Notes: a model not told the origin generated them from the sequence alone. 51,170 nt of DNA from Mycolicibacterium moriokaense (GCF_003201655.1 NZ_QJJU01000034.1:1-51170); one strand, 5' to 3'; shown: positions 33,949 through 42,668, numbered from the stretch's first letter. Numbers and translations: made by a program.

Positions 33949-34566
33949 GTGCACGACGACAAGACAGTCGTTAGCGGACACAAGGCTGCACCGCGCCCGC
34001 GGGGCGACGGAGCGCGCCGAGCCATCCTGGCGGCAACATATGCCCTGTTAGGCGAAGTCGGTTACCGCGGTCTGAGCTTTGAGGCGGTGGCAGAACGGGC
34101 AGGCGCGGCGAGGACCACGATTTATCGCCACTGGACCTCAAAGGAAGATCTCGCGGCCGCCGCTCTCGACCACGGACTCAAGCAGGTGCCGTCGATCGAC
34201 ACCGGCAGCTTGCGCGGTGACATCGACGCGCTGATGACCGAGGCGGCCCGCGATGCGATTGACCCTGCCGGGCAACGGCGATTGGGGCTACTAGTCGCGA
34301 GCACCGCAGAGAGTCCGCGGCTACGCGAGCGCTACTGGTCGGGCTACGTGACCCCGCGCCGCGCGGCTTTGCGTGTCGTCCTGGAACGCGCCCACGCTCG
34401 TGGCGAGACGCGCCCGGACTTCAATTCCGACCTGGTAATGGACCTGATGTTCGGGGCCCTGATCCACCGCGTCCTCGTCGATCCAGCCACGGGCCCGGTG
34501 GAAGCCTACGTGCGTCGCGCCGTCGATGCGGTCGTGTCGTCCATGGTGATGAGAGAACCCAACTAG
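33949..34566 (+). CDS. TetR-family regulator
   Basis: A 205-residue TetR protein. HTH region: ARRAILAATYALLGEVGYRG, LSFEAVAERAGAARTTIYRH, WTSKEDL. The C-terminal ligand domain resembles the TetR_C type following HTH in mycobacterial regulators of monooxygenases. GTG at 33949 with GAGGAG close upstream. Divergent from the YceI/monooxygenase operon; the paired palindrome in between is its likely target. Confidence 0.93.
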   Translation: MHDDKTVVSGHKAAPRPRGDGARRAILAATYALLGEVGYRGLSFEAVAERAGAARTTIYRHWTSKEDLAAAALDHGLKQVPSIDTGSLRGDIDALMTEAARDAIDPAGQRRLGLLVASTAESPRLRERYWSGYVTPRRAALRVVLERAHARGETRPDFNSDLVMDLMFGALIHRVLVDPATGPVEAYVRRAVDAVVSSMVMREPN

Positions 34567-34619
34567 TCGGGTATCGATCTCGCCGCGTGCCCCGGCCGCA
34601 CGATGCCCGGCGGTAAGCT

Positions 34620-34880
34620 GCAAGGGCGATCCCAACGCCACGCTATCCGGTCAGGATGTTCCTCAGTTGCCGCCGGGTGTGCGGCCACCGGTCGGTGCGC
34701 CGGCCGCGCAACCACGACCGCAAGATCCTGGCCCCGCTGCCGATCGCGGTTGGCGAATACGACCCGGCCACAGGCCAATACGTCGGGCAAGGCAGTCGCG
34801 TATACACGCACACCGACCTGGCCGCAGACTCGGGAGGTAAGACGTGGCAGCAATTGCCGATGCCGCCAAACAGCAACTGA
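34620..34880 (+). pseudogene. mceF 3'-end fragment
   Basis: Copy of the last ~86 codons of mceF without the rest of the gene. A one-base insertion (CCTGGCCCC versus CCTGCCCC) near 34730 breaks the frame. It is a passenger of the duplication and not expressed as a protein. Confidence 0.88.
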
Positions 34881-34884
34881 AGGC

Positions 34885-35373
34885 TCAGTCCACCGTCCGG
34901 ACAAGCTGTCTGATGTGTGACCTGTCCGCGCCACGGATCCGTTTGAGAATGTCGGCTAGTTGTGCGACTTGGTCGCCGGTGAGGTGATCGAATACCAATG
35001 CGCGCACTGTCGCCACATGGCCCGGCGCCGGAGCGGATACCTTCGCGAATCCCGCGTCGGTCAGGATCGCATCGGTGAGCCTGCCGTCGTGTGAATTGGT
35101 TTCTCGCCGAACGTAGTCGGCCGCCTCTAGCCGCTTGATGACATGCGACAGGCGGGACAGCGATCCGTTGGTCATGGTTGCCAGTGACTTCATACCCATG
35201 GTGCGCGACGGCTGTTCGGCAAGAACTCCAAGCGCTAGGTACTCGTATTGCGTCAGGTCGCAGTCGCGGCGCAGTTGCATATCGAGGGCAGCGGGCAGGG
35301 TGAACAGCACGCGAACGAGTTCCATCCAGGCGGCCTGTTCGGCATCGGTTAGCCATCGGGTTCTGCGCGTCAT
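34885..35373 (-). CDS. MarR-family repressor (copy 2)
   Basis: A 162-residue homologue of the repressor at 26000-26455, almost identical through the DNA-binding region (MKSLATMTNGSLSRLSHVIK), so both should bind the same operators. The C-terminus differs: ILKRIRGADRSHIRQLVRTV replaces ILGRVCVTDS. ATG at 35371-35373. Divergent from DoxX-like 2, with operator module 4 between. Confidence 0.92.
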   Translation of the reverse strand: MTRRTRWLTDAEQAAWMELVRVLFTLPAALDMQLRRDCDLTQYEYLALGVLAEQPSRTMGMKSLATMTNGSLSRLSHVIKRLEAADYVRRETNSHDGRLTDAILTDAGFAKVSAPAPGHVATVRALVFDHLTGDQVAQLADILKRIRGADRSHIRQLVRTVD

Positions 35374-35391
35374 GTCACGAGGATAGATCAG

Positions 35392-35436
35392 TTGACGCTT
35401 CAAGTCACACGGGTTACTGTTGACTTGAAGCATCAA
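35392..35436 (+). promoter_or_regulatory. Promoter/operator module 4 (upstream of DoxX-like 2)
   Basis: Arms at 35392-35407 and 35421-35436, 13-bp spacer, -35 TTGACG and -10 TACTGT 17 bp apart. Same architecture as modules 1-3. Confidence 0.75.
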
Positions 35437-35457
35437 GTCAACAGAATCGGGGTCTCG

Positions 35458-35829
35458 ATGAATATCGCGTTGTGGGTCTTGCAGGGCCTACTTGCGGCAG
35501 CGTTCACCGGGGCGGGGTTGATGAAGCTGCTCGGGAACAAGGAAGCGATGGCCGAGCGTATGAGCTGGGTCGAGAAGTTCCCGCCAGCCGCGCTCAAGGC
35601 GCTCGCTGTGGCAGAAGTTCTCGGCGCCATCGGGGTGGTGCTGCCCGCAGTTGTCAACATCGCCCCGATCCTTGTGCCGATCGCGGCCAGCTGTCTTGCG
35701 GTGGTGATGGTCGGGGCAGTCGTGGTGCACCTACGATTCCACGAGCCTTCTGCCGTGCTCCCGCCGGTGGTGCTTTTCATCGCCGCGGTGGTCGTGGCGT
35801 GGGGCCGGTTCGGACCGTACGCATTCTGA
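35458..35829 (+). CDS. DoxX-like membrane protein 2
   Basis: A 123-residue paralogue of DoxX-like 1: same start MNIALWVLQG, same core LKALAVAEVLGAIGVVLPAV and same end WGRFGPYAF, but a different loop at residues 28-45 (NKEAMAERMSWVEKF). ATG at 35458 lies directly after operator module 4; the frame open from 35392 runs through the operator and is not used. Confidence 0.9.
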   Translation: MNIALWVLQGLLAAAFTGAGLMKLLGNKEAMAERMSWVEKFPPAALKALAVAEVLGAIGVVLPAVVNIAPILVPIAASCLAVVMVGAVVVHLRFHEPSAVLPPVVLFIAAVVVAWGRFGPYAF

Positions 35830-35929
35830 TAGGGAGCTGCGCCCATGACCGCGTGATTACCAGGAAAGCCACTGCGAGGCAGAGTGATTCGCTTCTAAGC
35901 TGATTACTCGAGGAGGACACCGATCTGCC

Positions 35930-36784
35930 ATGCGCATCGTTGGATTCCGGGACGACAGCCGTGTGCAGGTGGCCGCCCGCTACGGTGACGATCTAGTTCC
36001 GCTTGGCGAGGTCGAGCAGTTTTGGCGCGACCCGTACGCAGGCATCGCCGCGGCGAAGCGGTCGGGTGAGCGGCTCAAGTCATCCGGAGTTACCTTCGTG
36101 CCGCCGGTGAAGCCGTCCGCGCGCGTGTTGTGTGTTGGGCTGAACTACGCCGACCACGTTGACGAGGGGCCCTTCTTCAGGCCGGAGCATCCCACCGTGT
36201 TCGGTCGTTGGACGCAGTCTTTGGCCATCGCCGGCACTCCTGTTGCTGTCCCGGTTGATGAACCGGGACTGGACTGGGAAGTCGAGCTTCTGGTGGCGGT
36301 GGGTAGTCGGCTGCGGATGGCAGACGCGCCGCAGGCGGATGAATCGGTGTTCGCGTATGCGGCGTTCAACGACATCACCGCGCGGCGGGCGCAGAAGCTG
36401 ACTACTCAATGGACACTCGGCAAGAACGTCGACAACAGTGGCGCCTTGTCCGATCTGGTGACGGCCGACGAGGTCGGCGACCCCCGGGGCCGCAAACTGA
36501 TTTCACGCGTCAATGGCCGGTTGATGCAGGAGTCAGCCACCGATCATATGTTTTTCGGTGTCGGCGAGATCCTGTCCTTCATCAGCCGGACACTCACCTT
36601 AATGCCGGGCGACCTCGTCGCCACCGGAACGCCGGCGGGCGTGGGCTACGCCCGAACCCCTCCATGGTTACTACAGCCCGGCGACACCGTCGAGGTCGAA
36701 GTCGAAGGCATCGGCGCGGTTAGCACGCCAATCATCGCGTGGCCGGCCGAGGATACGAACGTCATTCCCTTGCGGCAAAGGTGA
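35930..36784 (+). CDS. Fumarylacetoacetate hydrolase-family protein
   Basis: A 284-residue FAH-family enzyme; the family hydrolyses or decarboxylates diketo-acid ring-cleavage products with Mg. VLCVGLNYADHVDEG (~67-81), the metal-binding acids E117 and E119 in WEVELLVAVG, D148 in AFNDITARRAQ, QWTLGKNVD, and the C-terminal LMPGDLVATGTPAGVGY. ATG at 35930 with GAGGAGG upstream. Followed 4 bp later by a cupin gene, then a broken DUF3500 gene and a GMC oxidoreductase, together suggesting a degradative operon. Confidence 0.92.
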   Translation: MRIVGFRDDSRVQVAARYGDDLVPLGEVEQFWRDPYAGIAAAKRSGERLKSSGVTFVPPVKPSARVLCVGLNYADHVDEGPFFRPEHPTVFGRWTQSLAIAGTPVAVPVDEPGLDWEVELLVAVGSRLRMADAPQADESVFAYAAFNDITARRAQKLTTQWTLGKNVDNSGALSDLVTADEVGDPRGRKLISRVNGRLMQESATDHMFFGVGEILSFISRTLTLMPGDLVATGTPAGVGYARTPPWLLQPGDTVEVEVEGIGAVSTPIIAWPAEDTNVIPLRQR

Positions 36785-36788
36785 TCCC

Positions 36789-37130
36789 ATGCCCGTGCAT
36801 ATCAATCGGCTCGCCGACGCCGAATATTCTCAGCCCGACGGGCACACCGTAGTCAGTGCGACGCGAGTCCAGGGCGGTGACAGTTCACCAACGGAGGCCG
36901 TCACAGCGGCGCTGTCCCATTACCTCCCTCGAGCAACGGCGGAGCTTGCGCCGCAACCGCGCGAAACCATCTACGTCGTCGTCTCCGGCGAACTGGTTAT
37001 CGAAAGCGAAGGCGAGGCAACCACTTTACGCTCGTTCGACTCCGCCCACTTCACCGCCGGCACCCAGCCCATGGTGTTCAACCGGACGCAGCTCCCGGCC
37101 AGCATGCTGGTGATAAGGCCGACCGCATGA
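36789..37130 (+). CDS. Cupin-domain protein
   Basis: A 113-residue small beta-barrel: LSHYLPRATAEL, ETIYVVVSGELVIESEGEA, a glycine-poor second motif FTAGTQPMVFNRTQLPASML. The classical metal-binding His set is mostly missing, so it may be a non-metal cupin. Starts 4 bp after the FAH stop; its stop overlaps the next frame's ATG (ATGA), showing operon structure. Confidence 0.8.
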   Translation: MPVHINRLADAEYSQPDGHTVVSATRVQGGDSSPTEAVTAALSHYLPRATAELAPQPRETIYVVVSGELVIESEGEATTLRSFDSAHFTAGTQPMVFNRTQLPASMLVIRPTA

Positions 37131-37490
37131 CAAGCGACGGATCGGCCCTCACCGAGCACCGAGGAACCGTCCCATCGACGGTGACTTCAACGTCACGGCA
37201 GTCACTTTCGCTGCGATGGCCCTGTTCGACCGTCTCGACCCCGATCAGCAGTTACACATCGTCATTTCGTTGGACGACCCCAACCGCACGGATTGGAATT
37301 TCTGCCGCAATCCGGTCGCCGCGGTGTGCTGTTGCGAGACATGACCGATGTCCAGCGGTATCTCACCCATCGATTGGTCGCGCAGTGCACCTCGGTAGAG
37401 GGCTACGCCAAGGTCGTTCAAGTGATCTCCCTCAAGTCCCAAACCCATCAGTCCGTCGAACCGCTACTAGCAAAGGAAAATGAGGAATGA
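37127..37490 (+). pseudogene. Decayed DUF3500-family gene (N-terminal part)
   Basis: ATG at 37127 overlaps the cupin stop. The sense then changes frame twice: first MTSDGSALTEHRG, then IDGDFNVTAVTFAAMALFDR and LHIVISLDDPNRTDWNF, then from about 37293 FLPQSGRRGVLLRDMTDVQR and ending LLAKENEE at 37490. The joined text resembles the start of DUF3500 proteins, which are normally about 300 residues; only ~115 remain. Two frameshifts and a 3' truncation make it a pseudogene. Confidence 0.7.
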
Positions 37491-39007
37491 ACCCGACTCC
37501 TGGTTTGCCCGGCCCTGCCGACGTTGTTGTCGTGGGCGGCGGGTCAGCCGGTGCCACGCTGGCCGCGCGATTGAGTGAAGATCCCAGCCGTCACGTCCTG
37601 TTGCTGGAAGCCGGGCCGGCGTTGACGCGCGAGGAGGTGCCGGCCGAATTAAGTAATGCCGACACCGTGGCCGCTGCGACCTTCGATTGGGGATATACCG
37701 CGCGCGGCGGCGCATCGATCCCCGAGATGGCCGTGCCACGAGGGCGCGTGCTTGGAGGCAGCTCGGCCGTTAATGCCGCGGTTGCCATACGTGCTCGGCG
37801 AACCGATATCGAATCGTGGCGTCAGCACGGCGTTGAAGGGTGGTCTTGGGAGGAGGTCCTCGAGACGTTCAAGGCATTCGAGAACACCCAGACCGGTGAC
37901 GACGCCTACCACGGTCGTTCGGGCCCGTTGTCGATTCGCCAACGTAGCAACGTTGATCTCACACCAAGCCTGCTGGGCTTCATCGACGCCGCGGTTGCTG
38001 ACGGCTACAAGCGGGTGGACGACTTCAACAGTGATGATCCCGACGGCGCCGGTGGATATCCGGTCAACATTGTCGACGGAGTACGGCAGAGTACTGCAGC
38101 GGCCTATCTGACAGACGAGGTGCGAAAGAGGCCGAATCTCACCATCATCGGCGAAATCGTCATCGACAAGGTGCTCTTTGGGGGCGCAACGGCAACCGGG
38201 GTCATCAGCTCCTCCGGTTCGGTCTATGCGGCCAACGAGGTCATCCTGTCGGCGGGGACGTACGGAAGCCCGGCGATCTTGCTGCGCTCGGGTATCGGTC
38301 CTGCGGGCGACCTGGCTGAGCTGGGCGTTGCGACGATCGCAGATCTGCCGGTAGGCCAGCGCCTTGTGGACCAGCCGATCTTTTACAACGCCTACGCGCT
38401 CGCAGACGGCATTACTCAAATGAGCCCTGCCACTGGCGCATTGCTGTGGTTCCGCTCCAGCCTGGCGGCGGATGGCGAACTCGACCTACACATCAGTGCC
38501 ACCCACCTCCTCGATGGCTCCTACAGCCCAACCGGAGGAGCCATCGTGTTGGCCGCCGCGGTCGTGCTGCCCGAATCAGTCGGCAGTCTGCGAATTTCCA
38601 GCATCGATCCCAATGAGCAGCCGTTGATCGACAACAACTTCCTGGCGACCGAACGGGACCAGGCGCGCATGCTGGAAGGCGTCAAGCTCAGCCGGCGACT
38701 CGCTCGCGGCTCGGTGTTCGGCCCACTTCAGGCCGGTGAGCTTATCCCCGGTGACGCGGTCGGAGACGACCAGCTCCTCGAAGTCATCACCGCCAACCTC
38801 GCCACCTATGGCCATCCGACGTCGACCGTCCCGATGGGCGGTGCCAATGATCGGCGAGCGGTCGTCGACTCACGCGGCGCCGTACGCGGTCTATCCAACA
38901 TTCGCGTCATCGACGCATCGATCATCCCCGAGATCCCATCAACCGTAACGAATCTCACCACGATCATGGTCGCTGAAAGGATCTTCCGCCTCGTATACAG
39001 GCGGTGA
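37487..39007 (+). CDS. GMC-family oxidoreductase
   Basis: A 506-residue FAD flavoprotein (glucose-methanol-choline family), which oxidises alcohols. VVVGGGSAGATLAARLSEDP binds FAD; PRGRVLGGSSAVNAA is GMC signature 1; SAGTYGSPAILLRSGIGP is signature 2; the catalytic His lies in YGHPTSTVPMGG, and the C-terminal NLTTIMVAERI carries the conserved Asn. ATG at 37487 overlaps the pseudogene end (ATGA). Probably co-transcribed with the FAH and cupin genes. Confidence 0.93.
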   Translation: MNPTPGLPGPADVVVVGGGSAGATLAARLSEDPSRHVLLLEAGPALTREEVPAELSNADTVAAATFDWGYTARGGASIPEMAVPRGRVLGGSSAVNAAVAIRARRTDIESWRQHGVEGWSWEEVLETFKAFENTQTGDDAYHGRSGPLSIRQRSNVDLTPSLLGFIDAAVADGYKRVDDFNSDDPDGAGGYPVNIVDGVRQSTAAAYLTDEVRKRPNLTIIGEIVIDKVLFGGATATGVISSSGSVYAANEVILSAGTYGSPAILLRSGIGPAGDLAELGVATIADLPVGQRLVDQPIFYNAYALADGITQMSPATGALLWFRSSLAADGELDLHISATHLLDGSYSPTGGAIVLAAAVVLPESVGSLRISSIDPNEQPLIDNNFLATERDQARMLEGVKLSRRLARGSVFGPLQAGELIPGDAVGDDQLLEVITANLATYGHPTSTVPMGGANDRRAVVDSRGAVRGLSNIRVIDASIIPEIPSTVTNLTTIMVAERIFRLVYRR

Positions 39008-39337
39008 AAACTCCACCCATGGCCCTGCGCATCGCCCCTCCCATCCTCGGCCCGATAGGAAAGGGGCCTGCGGTAGGAGATACCGAGACCCGCCGCAAGA
39101 ACCTTGCCGAAGGACTCGCCGTACAGGAGGCCTCGCCCGACAATGTGCCTTGCTGTGGAGGGCACCCGACGTCGTGACCGTGGCGCGGTTGGCGCGGGGA
39201 TCGCTGATCCAGCCGGGGGCCGCCAGTACTTCGCGGGCGGCGTGGTAGCCAACTGGGCCGCCGGGCTCGGGACGGCACCCGAAGACGCGGCGCTCAACCC
39301 TACTGACGGCAGCGTGACAAGCGGCTGATCCTCGTTG
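39008..39337. other. Intergenic region, nothing supported
   Basis: Between the GMC oxidoreductase and vapC, which converge. One minus-frame stretch (EVLAAPGWISDPRANRA) looks faintly protein-like, possibly a relic. No gene or clear terminator found. Confidence 0.5.
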
Positions 39338-39733
39338 TCAGATGGCGACGACGCGGATTAGCTTGTCGAGCCCCGAGAAGTCGTCGGGGTTGCGACTGTA
39401 CAGATCTAAGCGATTGGCGTGTGCCGTCGCGGCGATTAATAGATCGGCGAATCTGCTTCGCGGCTTTCGTCCTTCGTGCACCACGGCAGCCACGACGAGT
39501 CCGTAACTGCGCACGGCAGCACCGTCGAAAGGGATGGGCTCAAGTCGGGATTCAACCTCTTGCAACCGGGCCTGGCGCTTGGCCGCCTCGAGCGGCGTCG
39601 AGGCCAGCAGAGGACCGGCCGCCAGCTCGGCGGCCGTGATGGCTGAGATCGCCATCTCGTCTGGCAACGCGGCAACCACCGCCGGATCGTGCCAGTCGAT
39701 CACGACTGACGTATCCAGAAGACCGGACGTCAC
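39338..39733 (-). CDS. vapC: VapC-type PIN-domain toxin
   Basis: A 131-residue PIN ribonuclease: N-terminal LLDTSVVIDW with the first acidic residue, ISAITAAELAAG with Glu, and FADLLIAATAHANRLDLYSR with the third acid, then NPDDF. Four-acid active site looks complete. GTG at 39731-39733 starts just inside the antitoxin end region (stop at 39735-39737), so the pair is tightly coupled. Confidence 0.93.
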   Translation of the reverse strand: MTSGLLDTSVVIDWHDPAVVAALPDEMAISAITAAELAAGPLLASTPLEAAKRQARLQEVESRLEPIPFDGAAVRSYGLVVAAVVHEGRKPRSRFADLLIAATAHANRLDLYSRNPDDFSGLDKLIRVVAI

Positions 39734-39734
39734 G

Positions 39735-39983
39735 TCACAGACCCTGATCGATCAACCTGTCGAGATCAGCGCGGACTCGACGATGGTCGATGCGGACCGC
39801 GGCACCCGCCAGACCGGCGACTTCATCGCGAGTGATGAAGGTGCGCCGGCCGGCTCGTATCGGGCGCAGCTCGGCCACGGGTTCACCGTTGCGGGTGACG
39901 ACGAACGTCTCGCCTGCTGTTACGGCGTCGATGACCTTTGCATTTTCATTGCGTAGGTCGCGCTGCGCGATCGTTCTGGCCAT
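39735..39983 (-). CDS. vapB: Phd/YefM-type antitoxin
   Basis: An 82-residue antitoxin: MARTIAQRDLRNENAKVIDA, GETFVVTRNGEPVAELRPI, then a toxin-binding tail with RVRADLDRLIDQG. The N-terminal Phd/YefM fold binds DNA and the tail neutralises VapC. ATG at 39981-39983; the longer frame upstream is not used. The palindrome at 39991-40011 directly before the start is its likely operator. Confidence 0.92.
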   Translation of the reverse strand: MARTIAQRDLRNENAKVIDAVTAGETFVVTRNGEPVAELRPIRAGRRTFITRDEVAGLAGAAVRIDHRRVRADLDRLIDQGL

Positions 39984-39990
39984 CCACCCA

Positions 39991-40011
39991 CTGTAGCAAG
40001 ATATGCTACAG
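39991..40011. promoter_or_regulatory. Operator of the vapBC pair
   Basis: CTGTAGC (39991-39997) and GCTACAG (40005-40011), a perfect 7-bp inverted repeat with a 7-bp AT-rich spacer, directly upstream of the antitoxin gene. Another GCTACAG follows at 40015, so there may be further half-sites. Confidence 0.6.
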
Positions 40012-40137
40012 TCCGCTACAGCTGCGTCGGCATGCCGGCGGGCTGAAGCGTCCCGTGCCTCGCACAACCGTTCTATGACATCCGGCCTGGTGTTGATCGA
40101 CGGCGAAGCCGTCATCCAGGCCTGATCTGGTGGAGGC

Positions 40138-41016
40138 TCATCCGGCGGAGAAAACGACCCTGTCGAGGAGGGAGGATGTGGTTGCCCACAGGTCGGCCTG
40201 AATTCCCTTACTGCGTCCGGGTTCTGGGCAAAGGAGCGGAGCGGCGTCCTTGACGGAGAAATAGCCGGCGGTGGTTTCGGCGAAGGCGGGATCGGTGGCC
40301 AGTCGCACGATGATCCCGGCGCCGCGGCGCGGATCGCCGATCCGCAAAGCGTGCAGAAGTCGTTCGAGTTTTCCGGCGAGCGGCAGGTCCCTGCCCAGGC
40401 CAGTGGTGTTGAATCCGGGATCACAGCAGTTCGCGGTGACGCCCGTGCCCGCCAAACGTCTGCCAAGTTCTTGGCTGAACATGATGTCCATCAGTTTTGA
40501 TCGGAAGTAGAGGGTCATGGCCTGCCGCCTGCCGTAGCTGGCGGTCGAGGTCAAATCGTGGGCTGGGTCGATACTTCCCGCCCAGCGGGCGCCCTCGGAG
40601 GCGACGGTAACGACCCGTGCCGGCGCCGAGGCCACCAACTTGTCGCGCAGGGTGTTGGTCAGGACCCACGGCGCCAAATAGTTCACCGCAGTCATCTCGG
40701 AGAATCCATCGGGGGTGATGCGCTGGGAGAACGCGTGCACGCCAGCGTTGTTGATCAAGACGTCGATCCGCTCGTAGAAGGCGTCGATCTGTTGCCCTGC
40801 CCGTCGGACGTCGCCCATTGACGTCAGATCGGCGATGAACGAGTCGACGGGCGTGCCCGGGGCCACCTGTTCGATCTCCCGACGCCGCTCGTCCACTTTT
40901 GTCTGGCTGCGAGCGACGATTCCGAGGTGGACGCCCAATCGGGCGAGGTCGAGCGCCGCCAGCGCGCCCAGGCCGTTGGTGGCCCCGGTGATGACAACGA
41001 CCGGTCGGCTGTTCAT
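40138..41016 (-). CDS. SDR-family oxidoreductase (retinol dehydrogenase-like)
   Basis: A 292-residue extended classical SDR: VVVITGATNGLGALAALDLA, INNAGVHAFSQRITPDGF, VVTVASEGAR with Ser, then a YFRSK catalytic motif. The C-terminal half (CCDPGFNTTGLGRDLPLAGK) resembles WWOX/retinol dehydrogenase-like bacterial proteins. ATG at 41014-41016 with GGAG upstream. Divergent from the aldo-keto reductase gene; two TGAGGTACCTCA sites lie between. Confidence 0.9.
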   Translation of the reverse strand: MNSRPVVVITGATNGLGALAALDLARLGVHLGIVARSQTKVDERRREIEQVAPGTPVDSFIADLTSMGDVRRAGQQIDAFYERIDVLINNAGVHAFSQRITPDGFSEMTAVNYLAPWVLTNTLRDKLVASAPARVVTVASEGARWAGSIDPAHDLTSTASYGRRQAMTLYFRSKLMDIMFSQELGRRLAGTGVTANCCDPGFNTTGLGRDLPLAGKLERLLHALRIGDPRRGAGIIVRLATDPAFAETTAGYFSVKDAAPLLCPEPGRSKGIQADLWATTSSLLDRVVFSAG

Positions 41017-41040
41017 GGCTTCTCCGTTCACACGTATTTG

Positions 41041-41079
41041 TGAGGTACCTCAGCAGTGTAGTATCGCTGAGGTACCTCA
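41041..41079. promoter_or_regulatory. Paired TGAGGTACCTCA operators
   Basis: TGAGGTACCTCA, a perfect 12-bp palindrome, at 41041-41052 and again at 41068-41079, 27 bp apart start to start, between the divergent SDR and aldo-keto reductase genes. A third copy stands before the MarR gene (42669-42680). Confidence 0.8.
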
Positions 41080-41121
41080 CGAAAGAGCGAGCGCAGTAGT
41101 CCGCACATGAGGAGTGGCCAC

Positions 41122-42150
41122 ATGGAATACCGGACTCTTGGCGGAAGTGGCTGTGCCGTCTCGGCTTTCGCGCTGGGCACGATGACTTTCGGTGACAGCA
41201 CCGATGAGGCGGGCGCATTCGCTCAGCTCGACGCGTTCGCCGAGGCCGGCGGAACGTTGGTGGACACCGCAGACGTCTACGTCGACGGCGCCTCGGAGAC
41301 GATCATCGGACGATGGCTCGCCGACCGGCCCGCTGACATCACCGAACGAATGGTGCTGGCGACCAAGGGTCGGTTCCCGACCAGCGGGGAGCCCAACGGG
41401 GCGGGTCTGTCCCGCCGTCACCTCGACCGCGCGTTGAACGCCTCACTGGTCCGGCTTGGCGTGGACACCGTCGACCTGTACCAGGTTCATTCCTGGGACC
41501 ACCTCACCCCCGCCGAGGAGACCCTGTCCTTCCTCAACGACGCGATACGTTCCGGCAAGATCCGCTACTACGGGCTGTCCAACTACCTCGGCTGGCAGAT
41601 CCAGAAGGCTGTGGACACAGCGCAATTGGAGGGACTCGCCCGCCCGGTGACGCTGCAAACGGGATACAGCCTGCTGTCCCGCGAGATCGAATGGGAGATC
41701 GTTCCCGCGTGCGAGTCCACCGGGCTCGGCATTTTGACCTACTCGCCGCTGGCCGCGGGCGTCCTCACCGGCAAATACCAGCAAGACGTCACGCCGCCCG
41801 CAAACACGCGCATGGCCGACCACCCCATGAGGCCATACCTTCGCGGCAGAAATCAGGACAAGCGCACCGTGGCCGTCCTCGACGCAGCGAAAGCGATCGC
41901 CGAAAACCGAGCCGTCACGATGGCTCAGATAGCACTGTCATGGCTGGCCGCACGCCCAGCCATCAGCTCGGTGATCCTCGGCGCCCGCACACTCGATCAG
42001 CTGACCGCCAACCTCCCAATCGGCCTACAGCTCAGCACCGAAGAAACCGCGCTGCTCGACGACGTCAGCGCGCCCAGAGTCGACTACCCCTACGGCGGCG
42101 CGATCGCTCACCAGATGACCCGCCGAATCGACGGCGGCTGGCCGACATGA
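41122..42150 (+). CDS. Aldo/keto reductase
   Basis: A 342-residue AKR (YdhF/Tas-like group) reducing carbonyls with NADPH. Catalytic tetrad: D48, Y53 in LVDTADVYVDGASE, K82 in LATKGRF, H123 in YQVHSWD. Cofactor-binding text SVILGARTLDQLTANL at the C-terminus. ATG at 41122 chosen because AGGAG lies eight bases upstream; ATG at 41107 has no such site. Divergent from the SDR. Confidence 0.93.
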   Translation: MEYRTLGGSGCAVSAFALGTMTFGDSTDEAGAFAQLDAFAEAGGTLVDTADVYVDGASETIIGRWLADRPADITERMVLATKGRFPTSGEPNGAGLSRRHLDRALNASLVRLGVDTVDLYQVHSWDHLTPAEETLSFLNDAIRSGKIRYYGLSNYLGWQIQKAVDTAQLEGLARPVTLQTGYSLLSREIEWEIVPACESTGLGILTYSPLAAGVLTGKYQQDVTPPANTRMADHPMRPYLRGRNQDKRTVAVLDAAKAIAENRAVTMAQIALSWLAARPAISSVILGARTLDQLTANLPIGLQLSTEETALLDDVSAPRVDYPYGGAIAHQMTRRIDGGWPT

Positions 42151-42176
42151 TGACGGATCGGGCGGGTGTCCGCTGC

Positions 42177-42611
42177 TCAGTTTTCGCCAGCGGCGTCGTC
42201 GATGACGTTGAGTAGTTTGTCCAGACTTGCCAGCTGCTTGCGGTCAAGTGTGCCGAAGATCCGCTGGAGCACCTCTGCACCCGCCTCGGTGCCCGCCGCC
42301 AGCGCGGCGGCTCCCTCATCGGTGAGCGTCACCAGCTTGGCCCGGCCGTCAGCTGGATCGGGCCTGCGTTCGACAAGCCTGTCGCTTGCAAGACTTTCGA
42401 CGGCTTGAGTGATCGACCGCTCGGCGAACCCCAGCTCCCGGGCCAGCGCCTTCTGCCGGATCGAACCCTTTGCGTCAAGTATTTCCAGCACCTTCCACCG
42501 CGCCAACGACAGGCCGCTGCTGGCCATGTGCTTGTCGACGACCTTCCGAACCCGATACGCCAGCGTCAGATAACGCAATCCCAGCCGCTCCGGCTCGGAG
42601 TCGACGGCCAC
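42177..42611 (-). CDS. MarR-family regulator 3
   Basis: About 144 residues: LAYRVRKVVDKHMASSGLSL, LARELGFAERSITQAVESLA recognition region and wing ERRPDPADGRAKLVTLTDEG. I choose GTG at 42609-42611, which has GGAG eight bases upstream; TTG at 42641 would add ten residues. The TGAGGTACCTCA palindrome about 60 bp upstream suggests autoregulation together with control of the SDR/AKR pair. Converges with the AKR gene. Confidence 0.9.
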   Translation of the reverse strand: MAVDSEPERLGLRYLTLAYRVRKVVDKHMASSGLSLARWKVLEILDAKGSIRQKALARELGFAERSITQAVESLASDRLVERRPDPADGRAKLVTLTDEGAAALAAGTEAGAEVLQRIFGTLDRKQLASLDKLLNVIDDAAGEN

Positions 42612-42668
42612 AATCACGACTCCAGTAGCTGCGACGCCCAAAAAAGGTACACAGCGACACTATATTCC

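Larger units (their letters stand above)
34617..35438. repeat. Segmental duplication, copy 2
   Basis: Direct repeat of 25680-26520. Starts abruptly with AAGGGCGATCCCAACGCC, shared with mceF, and ends in the MarR operator. Copy 2 has scattered substitutions and a 1-base insertion in the mceF-derived part. Confidence 0.9.
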
